DNA of 64,000 nucleotides, taken from Streptomyces barringtoniae. Lineage in GTDB: Bacteria; Actinomycetota; Actinomycetes; Streptomycetales; Streptomycetaceae. The DNA lies in assembly GCF_020819595.1 (NCBI RefSeq), contig NZ_JAJHNP010000011.1, positions 124,001 to 188,000 of the forward strand. The letters are read 5' to 3'. Below, piece after piece: positions 41,391 through 50,800 of this stretch. The notes beneath the pieces are model-generated. The model had not been told where the DNA came from. It made no database searches and saw nothing but the letters and a program-made list of their open reading frames with translations. Within the stretch, counting starts at the first letter, position 1. The number at the start of each line of letters is the position of its first letter. The position numbers were made by a program, and so were the translations under genes.

Positions 41391-42884
41391 ATGGCCAATC
41401 TGGCGGAATTCCTGGCGGAGACGGCGCGACGGCTGCCGGAGCGCCCGGCGCTGCGGCTCGGCACCGCGACCACCACCTACGCCGAGCTCGACCGGCTCAG
41501 CGCCCAGGCCGCCGCGCTGCTGCGCACCGAGGGCCTGCGCAGCGGTGACCGGGTAGCACTGATGCTCCCGAACGTGCCCGAGTTCGTCGTCCTGTACTAC
41601 GCCGTCCTGCGCGCCGGCGGCATCGTGGTGCCGATGAACCCGCTGCTCAAGGAGCGCGAGACCGCGTACCACCTGCGGGACTCCGGCGCCGTAGTCCTCT
41701 TCGAGTGGCATCAGGCGCCCGGCGAGGGCGCCGCGGGCGCGGGGGCCGCAGGCGTACGGCACCTGACGGTCGAACCGGCCGCCTTCGCCGCCGAACTGGC
41801 CCGCCTGGAACCGGAGTACGAGGTGACGGCCGCCGCCGGCGACGACATCGCCGTGCTGCTCTACACCTCGGGCACCACCGGCCGGCCCAAGGGCGCCGCG
41901 CTCACCCACTCCGGGCTGCGCCACAACACCGAGGTCAACGTCACCGAAGTCCAGCGGCTGACCTCCGACGACGTGATCGTGGGCTGCCTGCCGCTGTTCC
42001 ACATCTTCGGGCAGACCTGCACCATGAACGTCGCCGTCCGCAGCGGCGCGTCCCTCACCCTCGTCCCCCGCTTCGACCCGCAGACCGTGCTCGACGCCGT
42101 CGCACGCGACCGGGCGACCGTCTTCGAGGGCGTCCCGACCATGTACGCGGCGCTGCTCCAGCATCCGGGCGCCGACGCGGCCGACGTCTCCAGTCTGCGG
42201 ATGTGCGTCTCGGGCGGTGCCTCGCTGCCGGTGGAGATCCTGCACGGGTTCGAGCGGCGCTTCGGCTGCATGGTGCTGGAGGGCTTCGGCATGTCCGAGA
42301 CCAGCCCGGTCGTCTCCTTCAACCACCCCGACCGCCCGCGCAAGCCCGGCTCCATCGGTACCCCCATCCGCGACGTCGAGGTCCGGCTGCTGGACGACTC
42401 CGGCCGGGACGTGGCACCGGGGGAGGTCGGTGAACTGGCCGTGCGCGGGCCGAACCTGATGAAGGAGTACTGGCACCGCCCCGAGGAGACGGCCGCCGCG
42501 ATCCCCGACGGCTGGCTGCGCACCGGCGACCTGGCCCGCCGGGACGAGGACGGCTACCTGTACATCGTCGACCGGAAGAAGGACCTCATCATCCGCGGCG
42601 GCTACAACGTCTACCCGCGCGAGATCGAGGAGGTGCTGCACGAGCATCCCGCCGTCGCCCTCGCCGCGGTCCTCGGCGTGCCCGACGAGCGGCTCGGCGA
42701 GGAGGTGGCCGCCGCGGTCGTCCTGCGGCCGGGAGCCCGGGCGGACACCGAGGAGTTGCAGCGGTTCGTCCGGGACCGGGTGGCCGCGTACAAGTACCCG
42801 CGCCGGCTCTGGCTGACGGAGGCGCTGCCGATGGGGCCGAGCGGCAAGATCCTCAAGCGGGAGATCACCGCGCCGACGCCCTGA
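41391..42884 (+). CDS. Long-chain fatty-acid-CoA ligase (acyl-CoA synthetase)
   Basis: 497 aa from ATG 41391 with AGGAGG upstream. ANL superfamily motifs: YTSGTTGRPKGAALTHSG (A3, near residue 160), EGFGMSETSPVV (A5), GWLRTGDLARRDEDGYLYIVDR (A7), KKDLIIRGGYNVYPREIEE (A8) and the catalytic Lys in GPSGKILKREI (A10). It activates a carboxylic acid, probably a fatty acid, to its CoA thioester through an acyl-AMP. The divergent PucR-type regulator is the likely controller. Confidence 0.94.
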   Translation: MANLAEFLAETARRLPERPALRLGTATTTYAELDRLSAQAAALLRTEGLRSGDRVALMLPNVPEFVVLYYAVLRAGGIVVPMNPLLKERETAYHLRDSGAVVLFEWHQAPGEGAAGAGAAGVRHLTVEPAAFAAELARLEPEYEVTAAAGDDIAVLLYTSGTTGRPKGAALTHSGLRHNTEVNVTEVQRLTSDDVIVGCLPLFHIFGQTCTMNVAVRSGASLTLVPRFDPQTVLDAVARDRATVFEGVPTMYAALLQHPGADAADVSSLRMCVSGGASLPVEILHGFERRFGCMVLEGFGMSETSPVVSFNHPDRPRKPGSIGTPIRDVEVRLLDDSGRDVAPGEVGELAVRGPNLMKEYWHRPEETAAAIPDGWLRTGDLARRDEDGYLYIVDRKKDLIIRGGYNVYPREIEEVLHEHPAVALAAVLGVPDERLGEEVAAAVVLRPGARADTEELQRFVRDRVAAYKYPRRLWLTEALPMGPSGKILKREITAPTP

Positions 42885-42961
42885 GGCAGCCCTCGCCGCA
42901 TGAACGGACTGTTCACAATATGCAGTTGACGTCATGTCGTGTTGCACGCAACTCTTCTCGT

Positions 42962-43408
42962 ATGTCGTCAACCGCCGATCACACCGACCCCTTCAACCCT
43001 CCGCAGCCGGAGCAGGCGCGTGCCCAGCGGGTCCACGCCTCGCTGTTCCGCATCGCCGAGCGGCACGCGGCGACGGACGGCCAGCGGCGCCGCCAGATCA
43101 ACCCGTCGGTCCTCGCGCCGCACGAGGCCGTGCGGCTCGTGACGTTCCTGCTGAGCGGCGCCGCGCTGCCCGACGAGGGCGAGCCGGAGGTGGACCGTGC
43201 CGACATCACGGCCGCGCTGAGCCTCGTGCCGCTGGTACGGGCGGAGCTGGACGAACTGGAGGCCTCGCTCCTGCAGATGGCCCGCGGCCGTGGCATGACC
43301 TGGCCGGAGATCGCCTTCGGCCTCGGACTGGGCACCCCGCAGGCCGCCAGACAGCGCTACGAGCGCCTGGCGGTCCGCACCGCCGCCGACGACGAGGACG
43401 ACGCCTGA
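42962..43408 (+). CDS. Putative DNA-binding protein
   Basis: 148 aa. The N-terminal region is polar. A middle segment (PHEAVRLVTFLLSGAALPDEG) and a long helix (ALSLVPLVRAELDELEASLLQMARGRG) lead to a helix-turn-helix-like end, MTWPEIAFGLGLGTPQAARQRYERL, which resembles small Streptomyces DNA-binding proteins. The tail is acidic (ADDEDDA). A GTTGC-AC-GCAAC repeat lies 10 bp before its start. It precedes the CHAT module by 116 bp and could regulate it; that is inference. Confidence 0.75.
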   Translation: MSSTADHTDPFNPPQPEQARAQRVHASLFRIAERHAATDGQRRRQINPSVLAPHEAVRLVTFLLSGAALPDEGEPEVDRADITAALSLVPLVRAELDELEASLLQMARGRGMTWPEIAFGLGLGTPQAARQRYERLAVRTAADDEDDA

Positions 43409-43524
43409 ACACGTGGACCGGCAACCGGCAACCGGCAGCCGGCCGCCATGCCGAGGGCTTCCCGGGACAACGCCCCTGCGGGCTATCGTGAAACAACGCG
43501 AGGCTGAAGCGACGGGAGACTTCG

Positions 43525-43983
43525 GTGGGGGAGTCGGGCGCAGGGCGGGACGAGCGGATCCGTGCGCTGCTCGCGGTCCCGGCGGTGTCGGGCCCCGAGG
43601 AGCTTCCCTCGGTCGCCGACGCCGACGGTTACGGCGAGTTGGGCGTCTCCCGCTCGCTGTACACCCGGGCCGAGCAGGACCCCTGTGTGCGCCGTGCCTG
43701 GGTGGACGACGCGCTCGATTCGGCCCTGCGGGACAAGGACTTCGTGCTGGTGGCCGGCGTCTCCGGGACGGCCCGGTGGCGCACCGCCTGGGAGGCCGTG
43801 CGCCGTGTCCTCCCCGGCGCCCGGATCCTGGTGCCCCGGCCGGGCGTCGCCGCAGTCGCCGAACTCCTCGCCCTGGAACCGCCGTTACGGATGGCGCTGG
43901 AACGGGCCGACCTCCTGCGCCGCGGCCACGGCACTGACCGCACAGCAGGGAACACCACCGAGCCACCGTACGGGGATGTGTGA
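43525..43983 (+). CDS. Degenerate P-loop small protein, first gene of CHAT module (TTA codon)
   Basis: 152 aa from GTG 43525 with GGGAG 7-8 nt upstream. The middle (DKDFVLVAGVSGTARWRTAW EAV, residues 71-92, then LPGARILVPRP) matches the P-loop region of streptomycete STAND/TPR proteins, where the expected G-x-S-x-x-G-K-S/T-R motif would be. Here Gly, Lys and Ser/Thr are replaced by A83, R84 and W85, so nucleotide binding is probably lost. The protein stops soon after, without the rest of an ATPase. Codon 121 is TTA. It overlaps the next gene by 8 bp. Function unknown; perhaps a scaffold or sensor for the CHAT protein. Confidence 0.8.
   Translation: MGESGAGRDERIRALLAVPAVSGPEELPSVADADGYGELGVSRSLYTRAEQDPCVRRAWVDDALDSALRDKDFVLVAGVSGTARWRTAWEAVRRVLPGARILVPRPGVAAVAELLALEPPLRMALERADLLRRGHGTDRTAGNTTEPPYGDV
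43885..43887 (+). promoter_or_regulatory. In-frame TTA codon (bldA-dependent translation)
   Basis: Leu121 of the first CHAT-module gene is encoded by TTA. In Streptomyces this codon needs the developmentally regulated tRNA-Leu(UAA), product of bldA. It is the only in-frame TTA I found in a called gene of this window. Confidence 0.85.
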
Positions 43984-44782
43984 CATCGACGTGAGCAAGG
44001 ACAGTGCGCTGGACTTCGGCGACCGCGCGGGGGCCGGGCGGTCCGGCCTGGACGCACGCCTCGCCGAGCTGACCGCGGCCCTGGGCACCCACGGCCTGAG
44101 CGTCGTACGCCGGAACGTCTACTGCGACGAGAGCGGCGACGGCACCGGAGACCTGCTCTGGCTCTGGCTGTGCGCCACACCCCGCCGGTTCCCCGAGGAG
44201 ACGCACGATCTCGTGGTCCGGTACAGCACGGCCGACGGCGACTGGCAGGTCTACACACCCGACGGCCCGACCCGGTGGCTTCCCGCCGACGCCGGTGCCG
44301 CCCCGACCGCCGCCGCGATCGCCGCAGTTCTGTCGCCCGCCCAGGGGGGCACGCCGCCCGCACCACCGGCGCTGCGCGACCTGCCCGACTGGGTGTCGCT
44401 GGTGCTCGGCGGGGCAGCCACGTCGTTGATCGTTCCGTTCGTCCAGGCGGTCGCCGGTAAATCGGCCGAAGATGCCTACGCGGGCCTGCGCGCCCGTTTT
44501 GCCCGGCGCGGCAGCCCCACGCCGGACTCGTCCGCCTCGGCCGACTCCGGTACGGCCGGCCCCACCCGGGACCTCTCGGCGCCGGCCCCGCGCATCCCGC
44601 CCGACGGCTCCGGTTTCGTCAGCATCCTCGACCCGGACGCCGACCTCCAGCTGGTCGTGCCCGACCCCATCCCGCCCGACGCCGTACGGCAGTTGACCGC
44701 CATGGACCGCTCGGAGCTGCGCGGCCGTACGCTCGTCTGGGACGACAGCAGGCAGGAGTGGTTGCGTTGCCGCCGGACCTGA
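43976..44782 (+). CDS. CHAT-module protein with hydrophobic segment (effector-associated type)
   Basis: 268 aa from ATG 43976, overlapping the previous stop; a GTG at 43991 is an alternative. Residues 20-115 form a mixed alpha/beta domain (LDARLAELTAALGTHGLSVV, LLWLWLCATPRRFPEETHDLVVRY). Then comes a hydrophobic helix with a distinctive tail, LPDWVSLVLGGAATSLIVPF, VQAVAGKSAEDAYAGLRARF, as seen in proteins that sit next to effector genes in actinobacterial conflict systems (EACC-like; family recalled, not searched). The C-terminus (DPDADLQLVVPDPIPPDAVRQLTAMDRSEL) looks like a small adaptor. It overlaps the CHAT gene by about 25 bp. Confidence 0.75.
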   Translation: MCDIDVSKDSALDFGDRAGAGRSGLDARLAELTAALGTHGLSVVRRNVYCDESGDGTGDLLWLWLCATPRRFPEETHDLVVRYSTADGDWQVYTPDGPTRWLPADAGAAPTAAAIAAVLSPAQGGTPPAPPALRDLPDWVSLVLGGAATSLIVPFVQAVAGKSAEDAYAGLRARFARRGSPTPDSSASADSGTAGPTRDLSAPAPRIPPDGSGFVSILDPDADLQLVVPDPIPPDAVRQLTAMDRSELRGRTLVWDDSRQEWLRCRRT

Positions 44783-47700
44783 ACCCCGCCGGTCCGGATA
44801 CCGGTTCGGGCCCGGATGCCGATCCGCTCACCCGGCGCTTCAAGGCCTACGCGACCTCCCACGAACTCGGCGTCCTGCTCGACGCCGAAGCCGAGCAGGA
44901 AGCGGCCGCCCTCCTGGAGACGGCCGTACGCTCCGTCGTTCGCGACAAGTACATCGACGTGCAGCCCTGGCTGCGTCTCCTGCACGCCACCGGCTGGCTG
45001 TTCTGGCTGCGCGCGCCGGTCGACGCCCGGCGCAACCCGCTGAACCACCGGGATCTCCTGCTCGCCTTCGCCCTCCTCGCCCCGCTGCGCGACGCCGCGC
45101 CACGGTCCGTGCCGAAGGAGGTGGCCGAGGCGATCGCGGCCCCGTCGCCGCCGGGCACTCCCCAGGTCGGCCTCTGGAACGACCACGCGGGTCTGCTCCT
45201 GGAAGAGGCGGGAGTGCACGACCGCACGGCACTGCTGGCCGCCACCGCGGTGCTGTACCTGGGCAGCGCCATGGCCGAGGACACGGCCGGCCGGGCCAGG
45301 ACCAGGAGCAACAACGTGCACACCCTGCTCCTGCTGCACGAGTACCACCCCGACCCGGAACTCCTCGACGGCGCCGTCGACTTGGCGCGCAATCTGGTGG
45401 CCGAGTCACCGGAAGGCGCCCCCGGGCACCTCCACCATCTGTCCCGGCTGTGCGAAGCCCTGCGGCACGCCTACACCCTCCACCAGGAGCCCCGGGCGCT
45501 CGCCGAAGCCATCGGCCTCGCCCGTACGGTGTTCACGGGCCTGCCGCCCGGCCACCCTCGCCGGGCCGACGCAGTGAGCGAGCTCGCCGGACTGCTGCGC
45601 CTGCGCCATGAGGACCTCGGCGACTCGGAGTCGCTGCGGGAGGCCATCGGCCTGACCCGGGCACTGATCGCCGAACTGCCACGCGACCATCCCGCCCGCG
45701 CCCGGGAACTGAACAACCTCGCCTTCGAACTCGAGTTGCTGGGCGAACTGGACAGCGAGGGCGACGAGGGCGGGGACCCGGACGCGCTGGACGAGATCGT
45801 CGGCCTGGGCCGGGCGGCCCTCGCCGCCCTCGCACCCGGCACGGACCCGGAACTGCACACGACCGTCCGGGCCAACCTCGCCCGCTGGCTCCGTCGGCGC
45901 GCCGGACGCGGCGGACCTGTGCACGACCCGGAAGCCGACCTCGCCGAAGCACTCCGGCTCGCCCGGCAGGCCCACGCCGGTGCGGCGGGTCGGCCTGCGG
46001 AAGTGGTGCTGGAGGCGCTGGCCAACGGCCTTGCCGAGCAGTACGCCCGCACCCGTGACCCCGCCGCGCTGGCCGAGTCCATCGACGTGCTGCGGGACGG
46101 CCTGGCCGCCGCCGTGAGCCCTGCCCAACTGGCCTCGCGCCGCTTTCTGCTCGGCGGGGCCCTCAACAACCGTTATGTGGAGTACGGCGAGTCGGCGGAC
46201 GCCCGGGAGGCGGCGGCCCTGCTCCGTCAGGTCGCGCGGGCCGCCACGGAGAGCATCCACCGACGGCTGGAGAGCGCCTGGCACGCCGGCAAGCTGGAGA
46301 TCAACCTGGAGGACTGGCAGAGCGCCGCCGACGATCTCGCCCTCGCGGTCCGTCTGCTGCCGGACCTCGCCGGCTGGCAGCTGCGCGCCGGTGACCGGGA
46401 ACGCCGACTGCCCGCCTATGCGCCGCTGCCCACACTGGCGGCCTCCTGTGCGCTGGCCGCCGGCTCACCTGCCCGCGCGCTGGAACTGCTGGAGCAGGGA
46501 CGCGGGGTGCTGCACGCGGAGGCGTCGGCCGTGCGCGTCGATCTGGAGCGGCTGCGCGTCCGCGCCCCGCACCTCGCCACGGCGCTGGAGCAGCTGCCGA
46601 CCCGGCTGCGGTCCGAGCCGGACGCCGACCGGCGCCACCGACTGGCCGACGAGCGGCGGCACTTGATCGAGGAGATCAAGGGCGTCCCCGGGTTCGAGGA
46701 CTTCCTTCAGCCCCCGCGACTGCAGGAGATCCTCGAAGCCTGCCGCGAAGGCCCCGTGGCCGTCCCGATGTTCGGCCGCTACGGCTCCGACGCCCTGCTC
46801 GTCACGCGGGACGGCGTCCGCCGGGTGCCGCTGCCCCGGCTCACCGTCGACACCGTCCTGCGGCTGGGCCGCGATCTGCTCGGCGGCGCCGAACTGGCCC
46901 TCGACCCCGGGGTCTCCCCGGCGCGCCGGAGCCTCGGCGAGTACTCTCTGCGCACTGGTCTTGCCCTGCTCTGGGACGTCGTCGTGGGGCCCGTTCTCGA
47001 TGCCTTGCGGGACGACCTGGGCGGGCTGCGGGAGGGTGCCGCGCCGCCCCGCATGTGGTGGTGTCCCACCGGGCCGCTGAGCCACTTCCCGCTGCACATG
47101 GCCGAACGCCGCGAGGAGGGCGGCGCGTTCGCCCTCGTGGTGTCGTCCTACACCCCCACCGTCCACGCGCTCGGCCGCCTCCGGCCCTGGCGGCCCGGCC
47201 CGGACAGCCGCCCCCTGGTGCTCGCCCTGCCGCGCACCCCCGGCGCCCCGGATCTGCCGGCCGCCGACGAGGAGGCGGCCCTGCTCACCGGCTCCTTTCC
47301 CGGAGCCCGCCTGCTGCGGGGGCCGGCCGCCACCCGCGAGCGGCTGATGACGGCCGTCCCGGACCACGACATCGTCCACGTGGCCTGCCACGCCGGACAC
47401 GACGCCGACCGTCATCACGAGAGCCACCTCGTCCTGCACGACGGCCGGCTGCACATCGGCGACATCGCGGCCGCCCGCACCGACCGGGCCGGTCTGGCCT
47501 TCCTGTCCGCCTGCGGCACCGCGCGGAACCGCATCGACCTGCCGGACGAGTCCCTGAACCTGCTCTCGGCCTTCCAGCTCGCCGGCTTCAGCCACCTGGT
47601 GGGCAGCCTCTGGCCGGTCACCGACCGGACCAACACCCACCTGGTGCAGGCCTTCTACGAGCATCTGACCGGCCGTCAGGACGCGACCGTCGCCGAGTCC

Positions 47701-47784
47701 CTCCATCACGCCGTGTCCCAGGTGCGCGAGCGCGAGCCCGAACGGCCCTCGCTCTGGACACCCCACCTGCACATCGGTCCCTGA
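44758..47784 (+). CDS. TPR-CHAT caspase-like protease
   Basis: 1008 aa from GTG 44758; a TTG at 44767, 8 nt after GGAG, may be the true start. The first 160 residues are unassigned. Residues about 180-620 are TPR-like helical repeats (HHLSRLCEALRHAYTLHQEP, RRADAVSELAGLLRLRHEDL, ALANGLAEQYARTRDPAALAE). The CHAT domain (about 700-1008) has the catalytic dyad intact: His878 in VHVACHAGHD and Cys919 in AFLSACGTA, then GFSHLVGSLWPV. CHAT proteases cut partner proteins when their sensor is triggered, for example in gasdermin or Craspase systems. Cotranslation with the two preceding genes makes a three-part module. No obvious substrate gene is adjacent. Confidence 0.9.
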   Translation: MVALPPDLNPAGPDTGSGPDADPLTRRFKAYATSHELGVLLDAEAEQEAAALLETAVRSVVRDKYIDVQPWLRLLHATGWLFWLRAPVDARRNPLNHRDLLLAFALLAPLRDAAPRSVPKEVAEAIAAPSPPGTPQVGLWNDHAGLLLEEAGVHDRTALLAATAVLYLGSAMAEDTAGRARTRSNNVHTLLLLHEYHPDPELLDGAVDLARNLVAESPEGAPGHLHHLSRLCEALRHAYTLHQEPRALAEAIGLARTVFTGLPPGHPRRADAVSELAGLLRLRHEDLGDSESLREAIGLTRALIAELPRDHPARARELNNLAFELELLGELDSEGDEGGDPDALDEIVGLGRAALAALAPGTDPELHTTVRANLARWLRRRAGRGGPVHDPEADLAEALRLARQAHAGAAGRPAEVVLEALANGLAEQYARTRDPAALAESIDVLRDGLAAAVSPAQLASRRFLLGGALNNRYVEYGESADAREAAALLRQVARAATESIHRRLESAWHAGKLEINLEDWQSAADDLALAVRLLPDLAGWQLRAGDRERRLPAYAPLPTLAASCALAAGSPARALELLEQGRGVLHAEASAVRVDLERLRVRAPHLATALEQLPTRLRSEPDADRRHRLADERRHLIEEIKGVPGFEDFLQPPRLQEILEACREGPVAVPMFGRYGSDALLVTRDGVRRVPLPRLTVDTVLRLGRDLLGGAELALDPGVSPARRSLGEYSLRTGLALLWDVVVGPVLDALRDDLGGLREGAAPPRMWWCPTGPLSHFPLHMAERREEGGAFALVVSSYTPTVHALGRLRPWRPGPDSRPLVLALPRTPGAPDLPAADEEAALLTGSFPGARLLRGPAATRERLMTAVPDHDIVHVACHAGHDADRHHESHLVLHDGRLHIGDIAAARTDRAGLAFLSACGTARNRIDLPDESLNLLSAFQLAGFSHLVGSLWPVTDRTNTHLVQAFYEHLTGRQDATVAESLHHAVSQVREREPERPSLWTPHLHIGP

Positions 47785-47805
47785 GCCACGGCCGGGCCGG
47801 GTGTC

Positions 47806-50800
47806 TCACCCGTCCGCGTCGGGATGGCAGCACGACCCCCGCCGGAGCCGCTCGGCCACCCCGAGCCAGGACATGTCCCGGGGAGGTTCGTGCACCACGA
47901 CCGACCGGTGGGCCGACGTCAAGTCGGCCTGGGCGTGGGGGACTCCCTCGCGTACGACGACCGGGACGCGGACGAGGGAGCCGAAGTCGCAGAACGGGTC
48001 GCTGTCGACGATCGTCAGGTCGGCGATCCTGCCCTCCTCCACCGTCCCGAGGTCGGCATCGAGGCCGAAGAGACGGGCCGGCTCCACGGTCGCGGTGTGC
48101 AGGGCCTCGGCGGCGGTGAAGCCGTGCGCGACCAGGGCACGCAGGCACAGGTGCAGGGAGAGACCCACCGGGACCAGGGGCGAGTCGGTGCCCAGGGCGA
48201 TACGGGCGCCGTGCGAGGCCAGCCGCCGGTAGTCCGCCATCTCGGTGGCGAGAGCCCGCTGTTGGGCCTCCGTGGGCGCGGTGCGGGCGTGGGCGCGGAC
48301 GACGGCGACGTCCCAGGGCGGCATGAGACGTGTCACGCGCGGGTCCTCGGCGAGCCCAGGGTCGGCGGCGAGCAGGATCTGCGCGCTGAACGGCGTGATG
48401 ATCAGGGCGAAGGAGCCGTCGGCGTACTGCTGCACCAGATCCTGCCCGATGCGGCCGAGCGGGGTGGTGCCATGCCCGTACTCCAGGCGCTGGGTGGCCT
48501 GCAGATGGGTGGTCAGGTCCTGGCCCGCCGCCCGGCCGGGCGAGCACAGATGGCTGCCGCTGGGCACGCCCAGCGCGTGGGCCGCCTCGGCCGCCTCGGC
48601 CATGACCTCGCCCGGGGCGCGCACATACGTCTTCACGAAGTCGACGTCCAGGGCGGCGGCGCGCAGGAGCGTACGCCGGACACCCTCGCGGGTGCGGTGG
48701 GCGCGGCCCATGCTGTACGCGGTGCGGGCCCCGTCGATCAGTTCGGCGCAGGCGAGCTGCCGCGGGCCGAGCAGGTCCCCCGAGCCGGCCGCCTCGCGCA
48801 GCCGTACCGCGTCGTACAGCGGACTGCCCAGGCAGAACGTGGTCGTGATGCCGTACGCGAGCGTGGTCAGGCTCTGCCGGGCGCCGTAGGTGGCCGCATA
48901 CGGGTGGGTGTGGCTGTCGACGAGGCCGGGGACGACGGTCCGGCCGGAGGCGTCGAGGGTGCGGTGTCCGGGGCGGCGGGCACGGTGCGGCTCGACAGCG
49001 GTGATCCGCTTGCCGGTGACGAGGATGTCCACGTCGTGCCGTGGCGGCGCGCCGGTGCCGTCCCACAGCTGGCCGGCGTGGATCCGAAGCGGTTCGGCTG
49101 AGCCGCTCGCACGGCGCCCGGTGGTCAGCCGGAGCGGCAGCGTGTGGGCCCGTGCGGTGGTGAGGGAGAGCCGGCGCAGCCGGCCTTCGGAAAGGTAGAG
49201 GAGCGTGCCGGAGTCCACGGACCAGCTCGGGTGGTCGGCCGGTTCGTCGGTGAGCCGGCGGGCCGGACCGGCCGGGCTGCCGTCGGCCGTCACGGGCAGC
49301 AGCCACAGCGCCGACTCGGCGACCAGCGCCATCCAGCGGCCGTCGGGCGACCACACGGGTCCGGAGGCGACCCGGTCGGACAGCGACTGGTGCTCGGCGG
49401 GCAGGTGACGGCGTTCGCCGCCGGTGCGGGTGTCGAGGACGCGGATGAGGTTGTACCCCTCGCGGAAGCGCTGGTTGAGCCGGTTGCGGTCGCAGAAGGC
49501 CACGTACCGGCCGTCGGGCGACCAGGTGGGCGCTCCGGGCGGCCCGTCGGTGGCCAGCGGCCGGGCCAGCACCTGCTCGTCGCCCGTGGCCAGGGTGCGC
49601 AGCAGCAGGTTGCCTGTCACGTCCTGGCAGGCCAGGCGGGTGCCGTCCGGTGACAGCGCGGGATACAGCCGGCCGCCCTCGGCCAACGGCTCGTCGGTGC
49701 CGCTGCCGAGGTGATGGCGGCGTACGGCGACCAGCCCGTCCCGGTCGGTGCAGTACAGCAGGCTGCGCCCGTCCGGTGCCCACGCCGGCATCTGCACCAG
49801 GTGGACGTCGGCCGCCTGGAGGAGCTTGCGCGGAGCGCCGCCGACCGGCATCAGCCACAGGGCGTTCAGCGCCACGAAGGCCACGCTGCGACCGTCCGGG
49901 GAGAGGGCCGGCCGGTGCAGACCGCGCACCGGGACCGGCAACTCCGGTGCGAGCGGCGCCCGTCGAGGTCCCCGGGACGGACCCGGCACGGGCATCCGGG
50001 CGGTGAAGGGAACCTCCCGCACGGTGGAACCGGCCAGGGAGCGGACGCGGATCCGGCCGTCACCCACGTACATCAGCTCGTCCTCGCTCAGCCAGCACGG
50101 CGGAGCGGCCGCCAGGTCCTCGTCCGCCGTGACGACTTCGTCCTCGACCATCAGCCGGGCCGCGTCGGCCGGCTGCCCGGGGCTGCCCGCACCGGCCAGA
50201 TGCACATACGCGATCCGCCCCGCGGGCGAGACGGACGGGCCCAGCAGCCGCCCCCCGGTCACCGTCCGCAGCACTTCGGCAGGACCGCCCGAGACCGGCA
50301 CGTGGACCAGCGACAGCCCGCCGTCGTTGCCGCCGCCCGGCGTGTGGGCGGCGCGCACGCACACCAGCGACCGCCCGTCCGCCGACCAGGCCGGATCGAA
50401 GTCCTCGTGGTCCCCGCCGGTGACCCGCCGCAGCCGGCCGTCGGCCAGGTCCAGCACCCACAGCCCGTAGGAGGCACCGGCCGTGGCGTCGCCGCCGCGT
50501 TCGGAGGAGAAGGCCAGCCGGGTGCCGTCCGGCGACCACGCGGCCCCGCGGTCGTCCCACGGCCCGTCCGTCAACTGCCGCAGCCCGCCGCCGTCCGGCC
50601 GCAGCGACCACAGATGGAAGCCGCCCCCGCGATAGCCGCACACGGCCAGCGTCCTGCCGTCGGGGGACAACGCGGGGCGCGTCGCCTCCAGCTCCCAGTC
50701 CGTCACCCGTACCGCCGCCCCGCCGTCCCGGGGTACCCGCCACAGCACCCCCTGCACCTCGGCGATCAGGTCACCCCCGGCCCGGCTGCCGGTGACCGAA

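Noticed and set aside
42902..42914. GAAC-N5-GTTC as a LexA (SOS) box
   Set aside because: The LexA box needs four bases between the half-sites; here there are five, and the adjacent gene has no known SOS role.
39951..42971. A 1006-codon minus-strand frame across the PucR and acyl-CoA ligase genes
   Set aside because: Both covered genes have clear families in other frames; the translation is Arg/Gly-rich noise.
47798..47812. CGGGTG-tct-CACCCG hairpin between the CHAT and amidohydrolase genes as a terminator
   Set aside because: Six base pairs with a 3-nt loop is too weak to claim, although the position between convergent genes is suitable.
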